64,000 nt of DNA from Capronia americana (Eukaryota; Ascomycota; Eurotiomycetes; Chaetothyriales; Herpotrichiellaceae): assembly GCA_016110215.1 (NCBI GenBank), contig JADWQD010000009.1, forward strand, positions 1,118,093-1,182,092. Reading direction: 5' to 3'. Shown here one piece after another: positions 22,074 to 33,500 of this stretch (position 1 is the first letter of the stretch; each line of letters opens with the position of its first letter). A model generated the notes under the pieces. It did no database searches. It saw only the letters and a program-made list of their open reading frames with translations, and was not told where the DNA came from. A program made the position numbers and the translations under genes.

Positions 22074-23066
22074 GGCGACGACTGTTTTGGCTGGGGAACG
22101 ACGGCTGAGAGTTGGGTTCGACGGTGGGAGGTAGAAGTGTTGCACTGTCAGTATCGTCGCTAGCAGTCAAAAAATTATTCGGCGTCTAAGATTTTCCGGG
22201 GGCCGACGTATATGCCAAGCACCGATGTCATTGGACGAACATTGCGGCAGGCAAGTCACCAAAGCGATTGACTTTGCTTCTGTCTCCAGTTCTCACCAAA
22301 GCCTCCAGCATGCATTATTGTCCTCTTGGCCGATTTGTCAACTTCGTGTTATGCTCCTTCATGTCATTTCGATTGCCTAACTTTAAACCCTGCTGTTGGC
22401 ATGATGCAGTCTCGGTAGGTCACCTCTGGTACGAGACGCGATTGGAATGCCCACCAGATGAAACCGCTATTGCCCAAACAGTGCCACCACTGTTGGGTTG
22501 ATCTGACGTCGAGGACAAACGGGGCCACTGGCGGTCGCGACAATACTCCATACGTCCTGTCCAAGCTTTCTGTGTCACCAGAAGACAAGGCTTTCCGGTT
22601 TCTGGGGCCTGGGGTCAGCGGGCAATGGTACGTGTAATGGAATTACGGCTTGAAAACCTTCTAGCCTGATCAAGGAAAGGCCAGAGATAAGCGGAAGCTA
22701 CAATATTTCCTCGCAACGTTTCACACAAGCAGAATTTTGTGTTATCCCGCGGATCTTCGTCGATGTGCAGATTTCGATCTGGACGGGCCTCTCAAACGGC
22801 TCTTCCACATGGACGCAAGAAGGCAAATACACAAATCATGTCCCTCGCGAAAATCCTCGCTGACGCAAATTGCAGGGGGGTGGGCCTGACCCTCGCTCTC
22901 CCCCTCATTGCAGTTGCTCTTCAGGCGGTCGCTGGTATTGTGTAAATGCACCATCGTTGAACTGACGTGCCTCTGCCGTTGCTTTCCATGTATCTTCCTA
23001 GCAATTTGGTCACTCTGGTAAGGCCACGTCTGTCAGGATTCTTGTTGTTCCACTATATCCCAAAAG
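22074..23066. other. Divergent NSA2 / niaD promoter interval
   Basis: About 990 nt separating NSA2 (-) from niaD (+). It carries a GATA site and a CCCGCGGAT element described separately. I see no additional gene. Confidence 0.6.
22685..22754 (+). promoter_or_regulatory. niaD upstream GATA + NIT4/NirA-like site pair
   Basis: AGATAAG at 22685-22691 fits the HGATAR site of the AreA/NIT2 nitrogen regulator. CCGCGGAT at 22747-22754 (reverse strand ATCCGCGG) contains seven of eight bases of the NIT4 site TCCGCGGA and resembles the NirA site CTCCGHGG. The second site lies about 310 nt upstream of the niaD start codon. Binding is inferred from known consensus sequences. Confidence 0.55.
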
Positions 23067-25712
23067 ATGGAGGATCCGAATACGGACAGCCAGGGGATAC
23101 CTGAAAAGATTGAGAAACTTGACACACAACAGGCTGAAGACGTGCTGCCTCCATCACCGCCGCCCACCGACGACAATGCTTCCGTTACAGACGACGAGCA
23201 AGTAGAGATACCACTCCCACCCCCAACGCAAGCACCCACCGAAGTGCTGGACGTTGATCTCAAGACGCCAGATAGTCATGTACCGCGGGATCCGAGGCTA
23301 ATCAGACTAACTGGCGTTCATCCTTTCAACGTCGAAGCGCCTCTGACCGAGTTGTTCAATGAAGGCTTCCTGACAAGTCCCGAACTATTCTATGTTAGGA
23401 ATCATGGAGCTGTGCCCCAAGTTAGCGACGAGGACATCATTGACTGGAAGTTCACAGTCGAGGGACTTGTCGAAAATCCTTTGACCATCTCTCTGCGACA
23501 GCTGATGACCGAATACGAGCAAGTCACCTGCCCGATTACCTTGGTATGTGCCGGCAATCGACGGAAAGAGCAGAACATGGTGCGGAAGAGTAAGGGGTTC
23601 TCGTGGGGTGCGGCTGGGTTGTCAACGGCGCTGTTCACGGGCGTCATTATGGCAGATGTCATCAAAGAAGCAAAACCGATGCGGAAAGCGAAGTATGTTT
23701 GTATGGAAGGGGCCGATAAGCTTCCGAATGGCTTCTACGGTACTTCTGTAAAGCTGAACTGGGTGATGGATCCTAACCGTGGGTTCATGCTCGCATATAA
23801 GATGAATGGCGAGACACTGAGACCCGATCACGGAAAACCTCTACGCGCGGTCGTCCCGGGCCAGATTGGTGGTCGATCGGTCAAGTGGCTCACCAAGCTC
23901 ATCGTGACGAGCGCACCCAGCGACAACTGGTACCATATATATGACAACCGGGTACTGCCGACAATGATTTCTCCGGAAGAATCAGCAAACAACCCGAAGT
24001 GGTGGACCGATGACAGATATGCCATTTACGATCTCAGTCCCAACTCAGCCATATGCTATCCCCAGCATGAGGAGCAGTTGTGCCTCACTGGCGCTCCGAG
24101 CACCTATCGAGCGAAAGGATATGCCTACAGTGGCGGTGGGCGACGGATCACCAGGGTAGAGATCTCGTTGGACAAAGGCAAATCGTGGCGACTGGCAGAA
24201 ATTGACTACGCCGAGGATCGATACCGTCAGACGGAAAAAAATCTATTTGGTGGCAGGATCGACATGTCGTGGCGTGAAACATGCTTCTGCTGGTGCTTCT
24301 GGGCGATAGATCTGGCCACGAACGAAATTGCTGGAGCGAAGGACATCTTTGTCAGGGCGATGGACGAGAGCATGAATGTTCAGCCCCGAGATATGTACTG
24401 GTCAGTACTGGGCATGATGAATAATCCTTGGTTTCGCGTCACTATCACACTCGAAGGCGACTACCTTCGGTTCGAACACCCGACCCAGCCCGCACTTATG
24501 CCGGGCGGGTGGATGGAGAGGGTCAAGAAGGCCGGTGGAAATCTGGCCAATGGCTTCTGGGGTGAAAAGCTCGAAGGTGAACAGCCAGTGGTGCCGACTG
24601 AAGAACAAGCCAAGGAGATATCCATGGTGAAAGAAGGCTTGAAGAATCCGATCACGATCGATGAGCTACGGAAGCACGATAAAGAGGAGCAACCCTGGTT
24701 TGTGGTCAGTGGAGAAGTATACGATGGCACAGCTTTCTTGAATCAACATCCCGGTGGTGCGCAAAGCATCATCTCAGCGGCGGGTCTCGACAGCTCAGAG
24801 GAGTTCCTGGCTATCCACAGCGAAACTGCCAAGGCAATGATGCCCCAGTATCATATTGGGTCACTGGACGAAGCCGCGAAAACTGCTTTGACAGAGGGCG
24901 AAACGGAGGCTGACCAGTCTGGCAAGCCTTCGGAGAAATTCCTGAACCCAAAGTCATGGAAGAAGGCCGTTCTTCATGGCAAGCGGATCGTCTCCTGGGA
25001 CACGCGCATCTTCACCTACAAGCTAGAGCATCCACAGCAGTTCCTAGGACTTCCGGTCGGACAGCACCTGATGGTCAGGCTGAGGGATCCAGCAACACGC
25101 GAAGCCATCATTCGCAGTTATACCCCAATCTCAGAGATCAATGACCGGGGCTTTGTGGATATGCTTGTTAAGGTCTACTTCGCCGTTGCTGGCGCCAAGG
25201 GAGGAAAGATGTCCCAAGCAATGGATGCTCTCCCTATCGGACACTTCATCGAGATGAAGGGGCCGATTGGCAAGTTCGAATATGTCGGGAACGGCAAGTG
25301 TCTCATCTCGGGCAAAGAGACATTCGTCAAGAACTTCGTCATGATCTGTGGCGGTAGCGGCATCACACCCATATATCAAGTGTTCCGCGCTGTTATGCGC
25401 AATCCAGAGGACAAGACTCAATGCATCATCTTCGACGGCAACCGACTGTTCGAAGACATATTGTGCAAAGAAGAGCTCGACACATTGCTGGCAGGCAACG
25501 AACACAGAAGTAGGATTCTACACACGCTGACCAAGGCGCCGAACGACTGGACTGGCCTCCGAGGACGCATCACGGGCAAGCTGGTACAGGAAAACTTCAC
25601 CAAGTCCGAGGACACGCTGGTCTTGCTTTGTGGCCCCGAAGCTATGGAGAAGACGATGCACAAGGCGCTGTTGGATGACGGATGGAGCGACGATCAGCTC
25701 ATGTTCTTCTGA
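23067..25712 (+). CDS. niaD: Nitrate reductase (NAD(P)H), niaD
   Basis: Intronless, 881 residues. It reduces nitrate to nitrite in the cytosol. After a disordered Pro-rich N-terminus, the sulfite-oxidase-type Moco domain contains LVCAGNRRKEQNM (Moco-ligand Cys, residue near 160) and GFSWGAAGLST. The Mo dimerisation domain follows, including DISHVPRD-like and GYAYSGGGRRITRVE segments. The cytochrome b5 domain (about 530-610) has haem ligands in NQHPGGAQ and AIHSETAK. The FAD domain has the RSYTPISE motif (near 683), and the NAD(P)H domain has CGGSGITPIYQV and LLCGPEAME, ending LMFF. Length and order match fungal NiaD. Many fungal homologues contain several introns; none is visible here. The partner niiA follows 0.9 kb downstream in the same direction. 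Confidence 0.97.
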   Translation: MEDPNTDSQGIPEKIEKLDTQQAEDVLPPSPPPTDDNASVTDDEQVEIPLPPPTQAPTEVLDVDLKTPDSHVPRDPRLIRLTGVHPFNVEAPLTELFNEGFLTSPELFYVRNHGAVPQVSDEDIIDWKFTVEGLVENPLTISLRQLMTEYEQVTCPITLVCAGNRRKEQNMVRKSKGFSWGAAGLSTALFTGVIMADVIKEAKPMRKAKYVCMEGADKLPNGFYGTSVKLNWVMDPNRGFMLAYKMNGETLRPDHGKPLRAVVPGQIGGRSVKWLTKLIVTSAPSDNWYHIYDNRVLPTMISPEESANNPKWWTDDRYAIYDLSPNSAICYPQHEEQLCLTGAPSTYRAKGYAYSGGGRRITRVEISLDKGKSWRLAEIDYAEDRYRQTEKNLFGGRIDMSWRETCFCWCFWAIDLATNEIAGAKDIFVRAMDESMNVQPRDMYWSVLGMMNNPWFRVTITLEGDYLRFEHPTQPALMPGGWMERVKKAGGNLANGFWGEKLEGEQPVVPTEEQAKEISMVKEGLKNPITIDELRKHDKEEQPWFVVSGEVYDGTAFLNQHPGGAQSIISAAGLDSSEEFLAIHSETAKAMMPQYHIGSLDEAAKTALTEGETEADQSGKPSEKFLNPKSWKKAVLHGKRIVSWDTRIFTYKLEHPQQFLGLPVGQHLMVRLRDPATREAIIRSYTPISEINDRGFVDMLVKVYFAVAGAKGGKMSQAMDALPIGHFIEMKGPIGKFEYVGNGKCLISGKETFVKNFVMICGGSGITPIYQVFRAVMRNPEDKTQCIIFDGNRLFEDILCKEELDTLLAGNEHRSRILHTLTKAPNDWTGLRGRITGKLVQENFTKSEDTLVLLCGPEAMEKTMHKALLDDGWSDDQLMFF

Positions 25713-26610
25713 GACGCATGCTCGAGCGACAGGGGAAATGGAAACTCCGTCATCTGCATAGCTGTGGGCGCTGAAAACACGGCTGTTCAATGGGGTTTCT
25801 TGCCCTTGGCCTTCTTCTTGGCCTCTGATTTGGAAAGGATATTCAGGCATGTGACGCATTATTGCGAGGAGATGGGCGCATCTGCAGACGTGATGCATGG
25901 GCGTTCTCATATCAGACAAGCGACTGCATGTACCTCACAGTGACCACATACCTTAGTGTGAGCTGTGATGCCGGGGAAGTCTACTAGGTTATGTAACGTG
26001 TACCGGTATTACGAGCAGTTTCAATACGATACCGCGCTAAGCGGTCATCACGTTATCGCGACTTTCACCGTCCACTCAGCTTCTCCTCTTGCTCTCCTTC
26101 CTTCTCCTTCACACGGCCTCATGGCTTATCGCGGCGCTCCACCTCCGTCGAATCTCAGACCCGTGGAGAAATCGTGATCTTCAACATGTCCGCGGTCGAG
26201 CCCTACCAAGATATCTCGAGTGCTCTGCCGATATGCGACTGACGACAGACAATGACAATGTCATATTGCCCATTGGCCCTCAAGTCCCAGGGCTGCCAAA
26301 CGGGCATCTTGGCCTGTCTCCGCTGCTGTTGAGCCTCGCTGATAAGAAAATCCGGCAATTTCGTTGGCTGATTTGGCTTTCGCTTCATCCCCGCGGATAT
26401 GTGCCTCCTGTGGGTGGCGTCAGTGGTTGGAGCATTGCACAGACAGACCTAGGCAGAGGCCATCTGTGAGACGATGAGTGAATCCTCTCACCCTCCTCAG
26501 TAGACATTTGAGCTCGCAACCAATTCATTCTGCCGGTCAACGTTTTCGTATTGCTCACAAGGTCGTCGACAGGAGTATCGCGTTCTGTCAGGCTTACGAG
26601 CAACGGCAAC
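25713..26610. other. niaD-niiA intergenic region
   Basis: About 900 nt. It contains the niiA promoter elements near 26340-26398. A short minus-strand stretch near 25795-25860 could encode a Lys-rich end (SEAKKKAKGKKPH then stop), but no supporting upstream exon was found, so no gene is called. Confidence 0.5.
26340..26398 (+). promoter_or_regulatory. niiA upstream GATA + NIT4/NirA-like site pair
   Basis: TGATAAG at 26340-26346 and CCGCGGAT at 26391-26398 repeat the arrangement seen before niaD: same order, same orientation and similar spacing (about 45-56 nt). The extended shared core is CCCGCGGAT. The second site is about 210 nt upstream of the niiA start codon. Confidence 0.55.
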
Positions 26611-29600
26611 ATGTCCTGGGCGACATCCTCTCCTGGCATGGCTATTAGCCGTGCCCCTGAGGGCGCAGAGGTCAATGGGGACAAAACAACATCAGAAGGC
26701 CGGAGGAAGAAAGTCGTCGTCGTTGGCTTAGGCATGGTCGGCATTGCTTTCGTGTAAGCTTCTTCATATTGCTCAAGCTGGCGGATACCCTTCAAACGAG
26801 CATAGAGCGAACATTCACTGACTATGGGCACCCAGTGAGAAGCTGTTGAAGCTCGACGCAAAAAGGAGAGAATATGATGTCGTCGTCATCGGCGAGGAGC
26901 CTCACCTGGCCTACAACCGTGTTGGCCTAACGAGCTTCTTTCAGCATCGACAGGTTGAGTCTTTGTACCTCAACCCTGAAGCGTGGTACAAAGGCCATCC
27001 TACAGACGCGCTGAACTACCACCTCAACACCCTGGCCACGGAGATCAAACCCTCTGAGAAGGTTGTCATCACTGCCAGTGGAGACACGATTCCGTACGAT
27101 ATTCTGGTGCTCGCCACCGGGTCTGATGCTCTCCTGCCAAAACACACTCCCGGCCACGATGCCAAAGGCGTCTTCGTCTATAGAACCATCGACGATCTCC
27201 AGAAACTCATCACATTTTCCGCCACTGTCAAAGGCACGACGGGGTGTGTTGTCGGCGGGGGCCTACTCGGACTCGAGGCCGCCAAGGCCATGATGGATCT
27301 TGAGGAGTTCAGTCAAGTCAAGCTCATTGAGAGAAACAGATGGGTGTTGTCCCGACAGCTGGACGGTGATGCAGGTGGCATGGTCGTTGACCTCGTTCGC
27401 AACCTCGGACTGGACGTTATGCTCAGCAAGCGAGTCGGTAAGATCCTTGCCGACGAGGATAATGCCGTCAAAGGAGTTGTCTTCGAAGATGGCGAAGAGA
27501 TGGAATGCTCATGTATCATGTTCGCCATTGGTATCAAAGCAAGGGACGAGCTTGCCAGAAAGGCCGGCTTGAGGTGCGCCGACCGAGGAGGCGGTATCAC
27601 AATCGACAACGACCTAAGAACGAGCGATCCCAACATCTACGCCATCGGCGAGTGTGCGAGCTGGGAGAATCAGACATTCGGCCTCATCGCCCCGGGCATT
27701 GAGCAAGCCGATGTCCTGTCCTTCAACCTCACGCAAGCCAAAGTCCACAGCCCGCGCACATTCAAGCGGCCCGACTTGAGCACTAAACTGAAACTGCTAG
27801 GTGTTGAAGTCGCCAGCTTTGGAGACTTCTTCGCCGACAGAGACGGCCCGAAAGACCTGCCGACAAGGCATGTCAAACGAGCAGAGAGAGCGCAAAAAGG
27901 TACCGACACTACCCAAGACAAGGTCAAGAGCCTTACTGATGGGCCTGCACCTCCAGCCGTCAAAGCGCTCACCTATCGAGATCCTTTCGCGGCCATCTAC
28001 AAGAAGTATCTGTTCACCATGGACGGCAAGTACCTGCTCGGCGGCATGATGATCGGTGACACCAAGGACTACGTCAAGCTGGTGCCCATGGTCAAGAACA
28101 AGAAGCAATTAGAGGTGCCTCCCTCCCAGTTCATCATCGGTGCCTCCAAAGAGGGTGACGAGAATGCCGATGACCTCACCGACGACACCCAGATCTGCTC
28201 CTGCCACAATGTCACCAAAGGCGATGTGGCCAACGTGGTCAAAGACGGCTCTTGTAAATCCATCGGAGACGTCAAGTCTTGCACCAAGGCGGGCACGGGC
28301 TGTGGTGGCTGCATGCCCCTCGTGCAGTCGATCTTCAACAAGACCATGAAAGACATGGGCCAGGAAGTCTCGAACCACATCTGCCCCCATTTCAAGTACT
28401 CTCGATCCGATCTATACAACATCGTCTACGTCAAGAAACTGAAAGACTTTGGCGAGGTCATGCGAGACAGCGGTAGTGACCCCGACAGCCTTGGCTGTGA
28501 AGTCTGCAAGCCTGCGGTTGCTTCAATCCTGTCGGGCATGTTCAACAGGCATGTTATGGATAAGCCTCTCCATGGCCTGCAAGACACCAACGACAAGTAC
28601 CTCGGCAACATTCAACGCAACGGCACATTCTCCGTCATCCCTCGTGTCGCTGGCGGCGAGATCAGTCCCGAGAAACTGATCGTCATCGGCCAAGTGGCCA
28701 AAAAGTACGGCCTGTACACCAAGATCACCGGCGGCCAACGTATCGACATGTTCGGTGCAAAGAAGCAAGACCTGCTGGAAATCTGGTCCGAGCTCGTCGC
28801 CGGCGGTCTTGAATCCGGCCACGCGTACGCGAAATCCCTGCGCACCGTCAAGTCGTGCGTAGGCACGACGTGGTGTCGCTTCGGCATCGGTGACTCCGTC
28901 GGGCTCGCTGTGCGGCTTGAAGAACGCTACAAATCCATTCGCTCACCGCACAAACTGAAGGGCGGCGTGTCGGGCTGTGTGCGCGAATGCGCCGAAGCGC
29001 AGAATAAAGACTTTGGCCTGATCGCCACGGAGAAGGGATTCAACATCTTCGTCGGCGGCAACGGCGGCGCAACACCGCGGCACTCCGAGATTCTCGCAAA
29101 AGACGTGCCTCCAGACGATGTCATCCCCATTCTCGACCGCTATCTCATGTTCTACATCCGCACAGCCGACCGCCTGCAACGAACGGCGCGCTGGGTGGAG
29201 AACCTCCCCGGCGGGATCAAATACCTCCGCGAGGTCATCCTGGAGGACAAATTGGGCATCTGCGCCGAGCTCGAGAAGCAAATGCAGGAACTGGTCGGCA
29301 CTTTCTTCTGCGAATGGACAGAAGTTCTCAACGACCCGGACAAACGCAGGGCATTCCAGCAGTTCGCCAACAGCAACGAGAACCGCGAGCCGGCCGTGGA
29401 AAAGGTAGAAGAGCGAGGCCAATCAAGGCCCGCGTATTGGGCCAAGGACTCCGTGCACGACGACTTCAAGGGCACACGGTGGACGAGCCTCACGTGGCAG
29501 CCGATGGTCGAGGCGAAGAGGTTCCAAGATCTAGACACCGGGTCCAGCCAGACGGTCCTCCGCGGGGACACGCAGCTCGCGGTCTTCAAGCTGAAGGGCA

Positions 29601-30082
29601 AGTACTACGCCTCGCAGCAGATGTGTCCCCACCGCCGGACCTTTGGGCTTTCCGACGGCCTGATCGGCGAAACCAAAGGCCCGGATGACTGCAAGGAGAG
29701 CAAATTTTACGTGAGCTGTCCGTACCACAAGCGCAACTTCCAGCTCAACGGCGCCGTGGACTTTGACAACAAAGCCGCCGGTGCGGGCTCGTGCTCGAAC
29801 GACACCAGCATGTCGATCGCGACGTTCGCTGCCGAGGAGCGAGACGACGGCTGGGTCTACCTCAAGTTGCCGCCCGTACAGGAAATGGACAACGTGCTGG
29901 GGACGAACAAGTGGGCCGTCAAGGCCGGCGAGGCACCCAACCCGTTCGCCAGTCTGGATCAGAAGCTGGGGTTCAAGAATGGGCTGCGCGCGCGGAGGAC
30001 CGTCGGCGCCATGCCGGGAACGGGGAACGTCAATGCCGGACGCGAGGTCAGTATCGCGGCGCATAAGAGGATTGATTGGTAG
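26611..30082 (+). CDS. niiA: Nitrite reductase (NAD(P)H, sirohaem), niiA
   Basis: Two exons, 26611-26753 and 26836-30082, joined in phase (donor GTAAGC, acceptor CCCAG), give 1,129 residues. It reduces nitrite to ammonium with six electrons. The N-terminal FAD/NAD module has VVVVGLGMVGIAFV split by the intron, then VVVIGEEPHLAYNRVGL and CVVGGGLLGLEAA. The BFD-like [2Fe-2S] domain has CSCHNVTKGDV and GCGGCMPLV. The sirohaem/[4Fe-4S] domain has SCVGTTWCRFGIGDS and GVSGCVRECAEAQ. The C-terminal Rieske-like domain has MCPHRR and SCPYHKRNF. The start at 26611 was chosen because it gives a short leader before the Rossmann strand; an upstream in-frame ATG at 26551 exists. It is transcribed in tandem with niaD. 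Confidence 0.97.
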
Positions 30083-30574
30083 CGAAAATCGCCTTCTGGA
30101 CGAGCTTACGGATATAAAAAATGGATGATTAGTGTAATATGAGCTTCACACACACACATGTTCTCTCTATCACTGTCTCCCTCTCTCCCTCCTACGATGG
30201 ATGGGGCTGGAGTGCCGAGGACGAACCGGAAGATCCCATCCGTGGTCTGTGTTGTCCAGCAGAGTGTGAAAGGGCTACAGTTGCGAGTGATTACTGGGAG
30301 TCGTCGACTGCTACACTAAACGGGTGCACTACTTGTTCACTGCTTGTTGGGTAAGGCCGACCGGTTGGATCTGGCTCCCCAGTCGCAGTACGAACTTAAG
30401 TGTCAACCAGTCAGATGTCATGAATTCCGGCATTTCCATCAATGAGCATTGATTTCTTCAAATACATGTCCTTCTCTCGCATATATGGTTCAGTCCGAGA
30501 AGGCTCTTACCGTCTATGTCGTCTAGCACGTGCTGTATGTAATCATGGGTGACGCCCTTTGCAATGCAGAACGA
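30083..30574. other. Convergent 3' interval niiA / SPF1
   Basis: Contains a short CA tract near 30148-30160 and a CT-rich run, and otherwise nothing recognisable. Confidence 0.5.
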
Positions 30575-33500
30575 TTACCTCTTCAACTTTGGTCCTGGGG
30601 CAGTACTGTCAGCCACCCCTCTTTTCCTCTCGATCTCGGCAATCCTCTCCTGCTCAGCTTTCTCTGCTAGTTCTTTCTTCCGTCTGTCATCTCTCTCAAC
30701 TTGATCAGGTCTCTTGATGGCAATATCCTTGGGACGGAAATCACTGAACAAGTTCTTGAAGATTTGTTCCACAACCCAGCATCCGGCGAAGTCAGCGACC
30801 ATGAGAGCTGTGAGCGTCCATTTGAACTCAAACGTAAACGGCACAAGGCGAAGTCTTTCGCTCAACTCGGGCAGGAATTCGGTACTGCCAGCAAACGCAA
30901 CGAAGGAGCAGGCAAGAAGCCCCCAGTACATGCCTCGGTTCTCTCGGATGCTCTCACGGAAGGGACGGCCTTGGTAGTTGATGGCGAAAGTGGAGACCTG
31001 CTGAATGAGCTGCATGAGGTACACGGCGCTGTTCAGTAAGGACGGCTCGAATTCGCCCTCGAGATCGACTTCATCAGCCGGCGGGACGATGGAGTACACC
31101 ACTCTGGAAAGGTAGATGAGGGTCGCGCAGTGGATGGCAAACTGTCCGAGGACGGACCCGAGGATGTACATGTTCAGGATGTTCGGCTGTGGTCGTTCTC
31201 GTGACAGTGCTTCCACGGGTTTGGCTCGTGAAATTGAGAGGAAGCACACCGACATCAGCATGCCACTGATTGTGACTTGACCGTCGCCGAATTTGATACC
31301 CGCCAGATAGATCACCGACAGACTGTACGCACTGATCAAGCAGTTAAGAGCCAGGATCTTATACATCTGAATCGTGGCAACGAGGGTGCAACGGCCCTGC
31401 CGGATGATGTTGGGAATCGCCACGACGTTGGCAAGCTTGCTGGTGAAAGGAGCTGCGACGGATGCGTCGCCCAATTTGATGGTAGGTGGTTCGCCATCAT
31501 CAAGCTCAGTTTCCATCATGCCAGAGGTGAATTTATCTGCCCAGCTTGCTGCCTTCTGCTGAACCTCCTGCTGTCGTCGTTGCTGAGGCGTTAGGTTGGC
31601 CGTTGACTGCTGTATCGCTTGAGCGCCAGGTGACGTGATAGTTTCGATCGCACCACTGCCGACATCGCCGTTTTCGAGGTTAATGCCTTTCCTCTCGGCA
31701 ATCGCTTTGACGGCTTTCTCGTGGTGAGGGTTGCTGGGACCCGGCGGATACAGGTGTGCAATGCCAGGAGGAACCGGGGGAGCCGGCTGATTGAATCTTG
31801 CCATCAACTGTACTTGCTTCTCGTAGATCTCCTTCATTTTGTTCGTCCTATAATGCTCTCCAATTTTATTGAGGGCTTCTTGGGAGCCGTTGAGTAGGGC
31901 AACGCCGATGTGGGCTTGCTTCAGTGCACCAACGTCATTTGTGCCATCGCCACACATGAGCGTGGTGTAGCCTTGGTCCTTCAAGCCGATCAGGATTTCT
32001 TCTTTTTGCTTCGGCGATACCCGTGCATAGACCCAAGTGTGTCTTAGCAACGAGGGCAGGGCTTTCTCGCCAGTGAACTTGGCCAAGGCATACCCAGTAA
32101 CGCAGAGGTCCTTCGTTGCGAGTATCTCGGGATCTAGATCTGCCTTAGGATCAACTGGAATGATGGTCTTCTCGTCTACACTGCGCCACACAAGCTTTGT
32201 GCCCGAGTCATCATGCTCGGGAGCATCGAGGATCAAACAATCTCGGTCGACAATTTCGACCTGTTTAGCGACGTGGACTGCAGTAAGCGGATTGTCGCCG
32301 GTGATCATGACAACACGGTGGCTGCTTTCATTCAGCATCTGAATGGCTCTGATGGCGTCCTCTTTGAGTGGCGTTTGGAGGACCAAGAAGCCGGCAAACT
32401 GCAGGTCACACTCGACTTCCTCGCGCTTGAGATCGTTGATGCGTTTCTGACCAATCTCTGCTTCAGCTGAAAGGTATTTGTAACCAAGGGCCAGCACTCG
32501 AGCGCCATTGCGGGTGAAGTACTTGAAGGTCTCCTCATACTTTGGCGGGGTTGCTACCAACATCTTCTGGATTGTCTCGGGCGCACCTTTAACACCGACG
32601 AATGTGCCTTTTGCTCTCCGTCCAGTGTTCGGGTCGGTCATGAGAACTGTGGCCACGGAGCTCATGCGCTTTAGTGCGGACGAGAATTGGAATCGTCGTT
32701 TGATTTGAACAATGTGCGAAGCACCTGCTGTGCTGGTCGGCTTAGCTTTCTTGGATTTGGGCGGAGGATTGCTGGTGAGAGTATCGTTGTGGCCGAGAGT
32801 CCAGTTTAGAGCATTCAATGTAGCTTTCTCCATTGGGTCGCCGACAATGTCTCCCTCTTCCAGTTTGACTAGAGCATGAGCGGTGGCCAGAACAAGGGTG
32901 GTGTGAACTCCGCAGTCAGGGACCTTGGTAACTGTAGATTGAGCACCGTCTTTCTCAGTCGCAGCGCCTTTCTTCCCAAGGCCGAGACCGGCGATACCAT
33001 CGACGACAAGATCTTCTCCTGTCAGCGTTCCCGTCTTGTCGAAACACGCAACGTCCACACGGCCAGCGAAGGGGATCCGGAAAGGTTCTGTACAGAAAAT
33101 GGCGAATTTGCTGAGCGCTGCCAGGCTGGTATTGACTGCCAAGGACAATTCCATAGGCAGTTCTGGTGGCACGACACTAGTGACAATCAAGATACAGTCC
33201 AGGAGGAGTTTGGACCGCTTTCTGTTGTTCCGGACACCCTCTTGCCAAACGTACCACGAAGCCGCGATCGCAAAGATGAGCAGGAACAGAATGAAGATCA
33301 ACGCTTCAGTGTTATTGGCCGAGACACGCTCGGTCGAGTAGATCATGGTGCGCACCAGGCTTCCCTGGCTGGTCTCGAAGCCTGTCTTCAGAACGACAGC
33401 CATGGCGCCTTTGTCAGGCGGCGTGGGAACACCGGACTGCACTTGCGGCACGGTATCCGGTGCATCGTCGCTGGCGGCCGGGTGTGTGATCTGGAGAACT

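Noticed and set aside
25795..25860. Lys-rich C-terminal exon on the minus strand between niaD and niiA
   Set aside because: An in-frame stop lies just upstream and no convincing acceptor or earlier exon was found.
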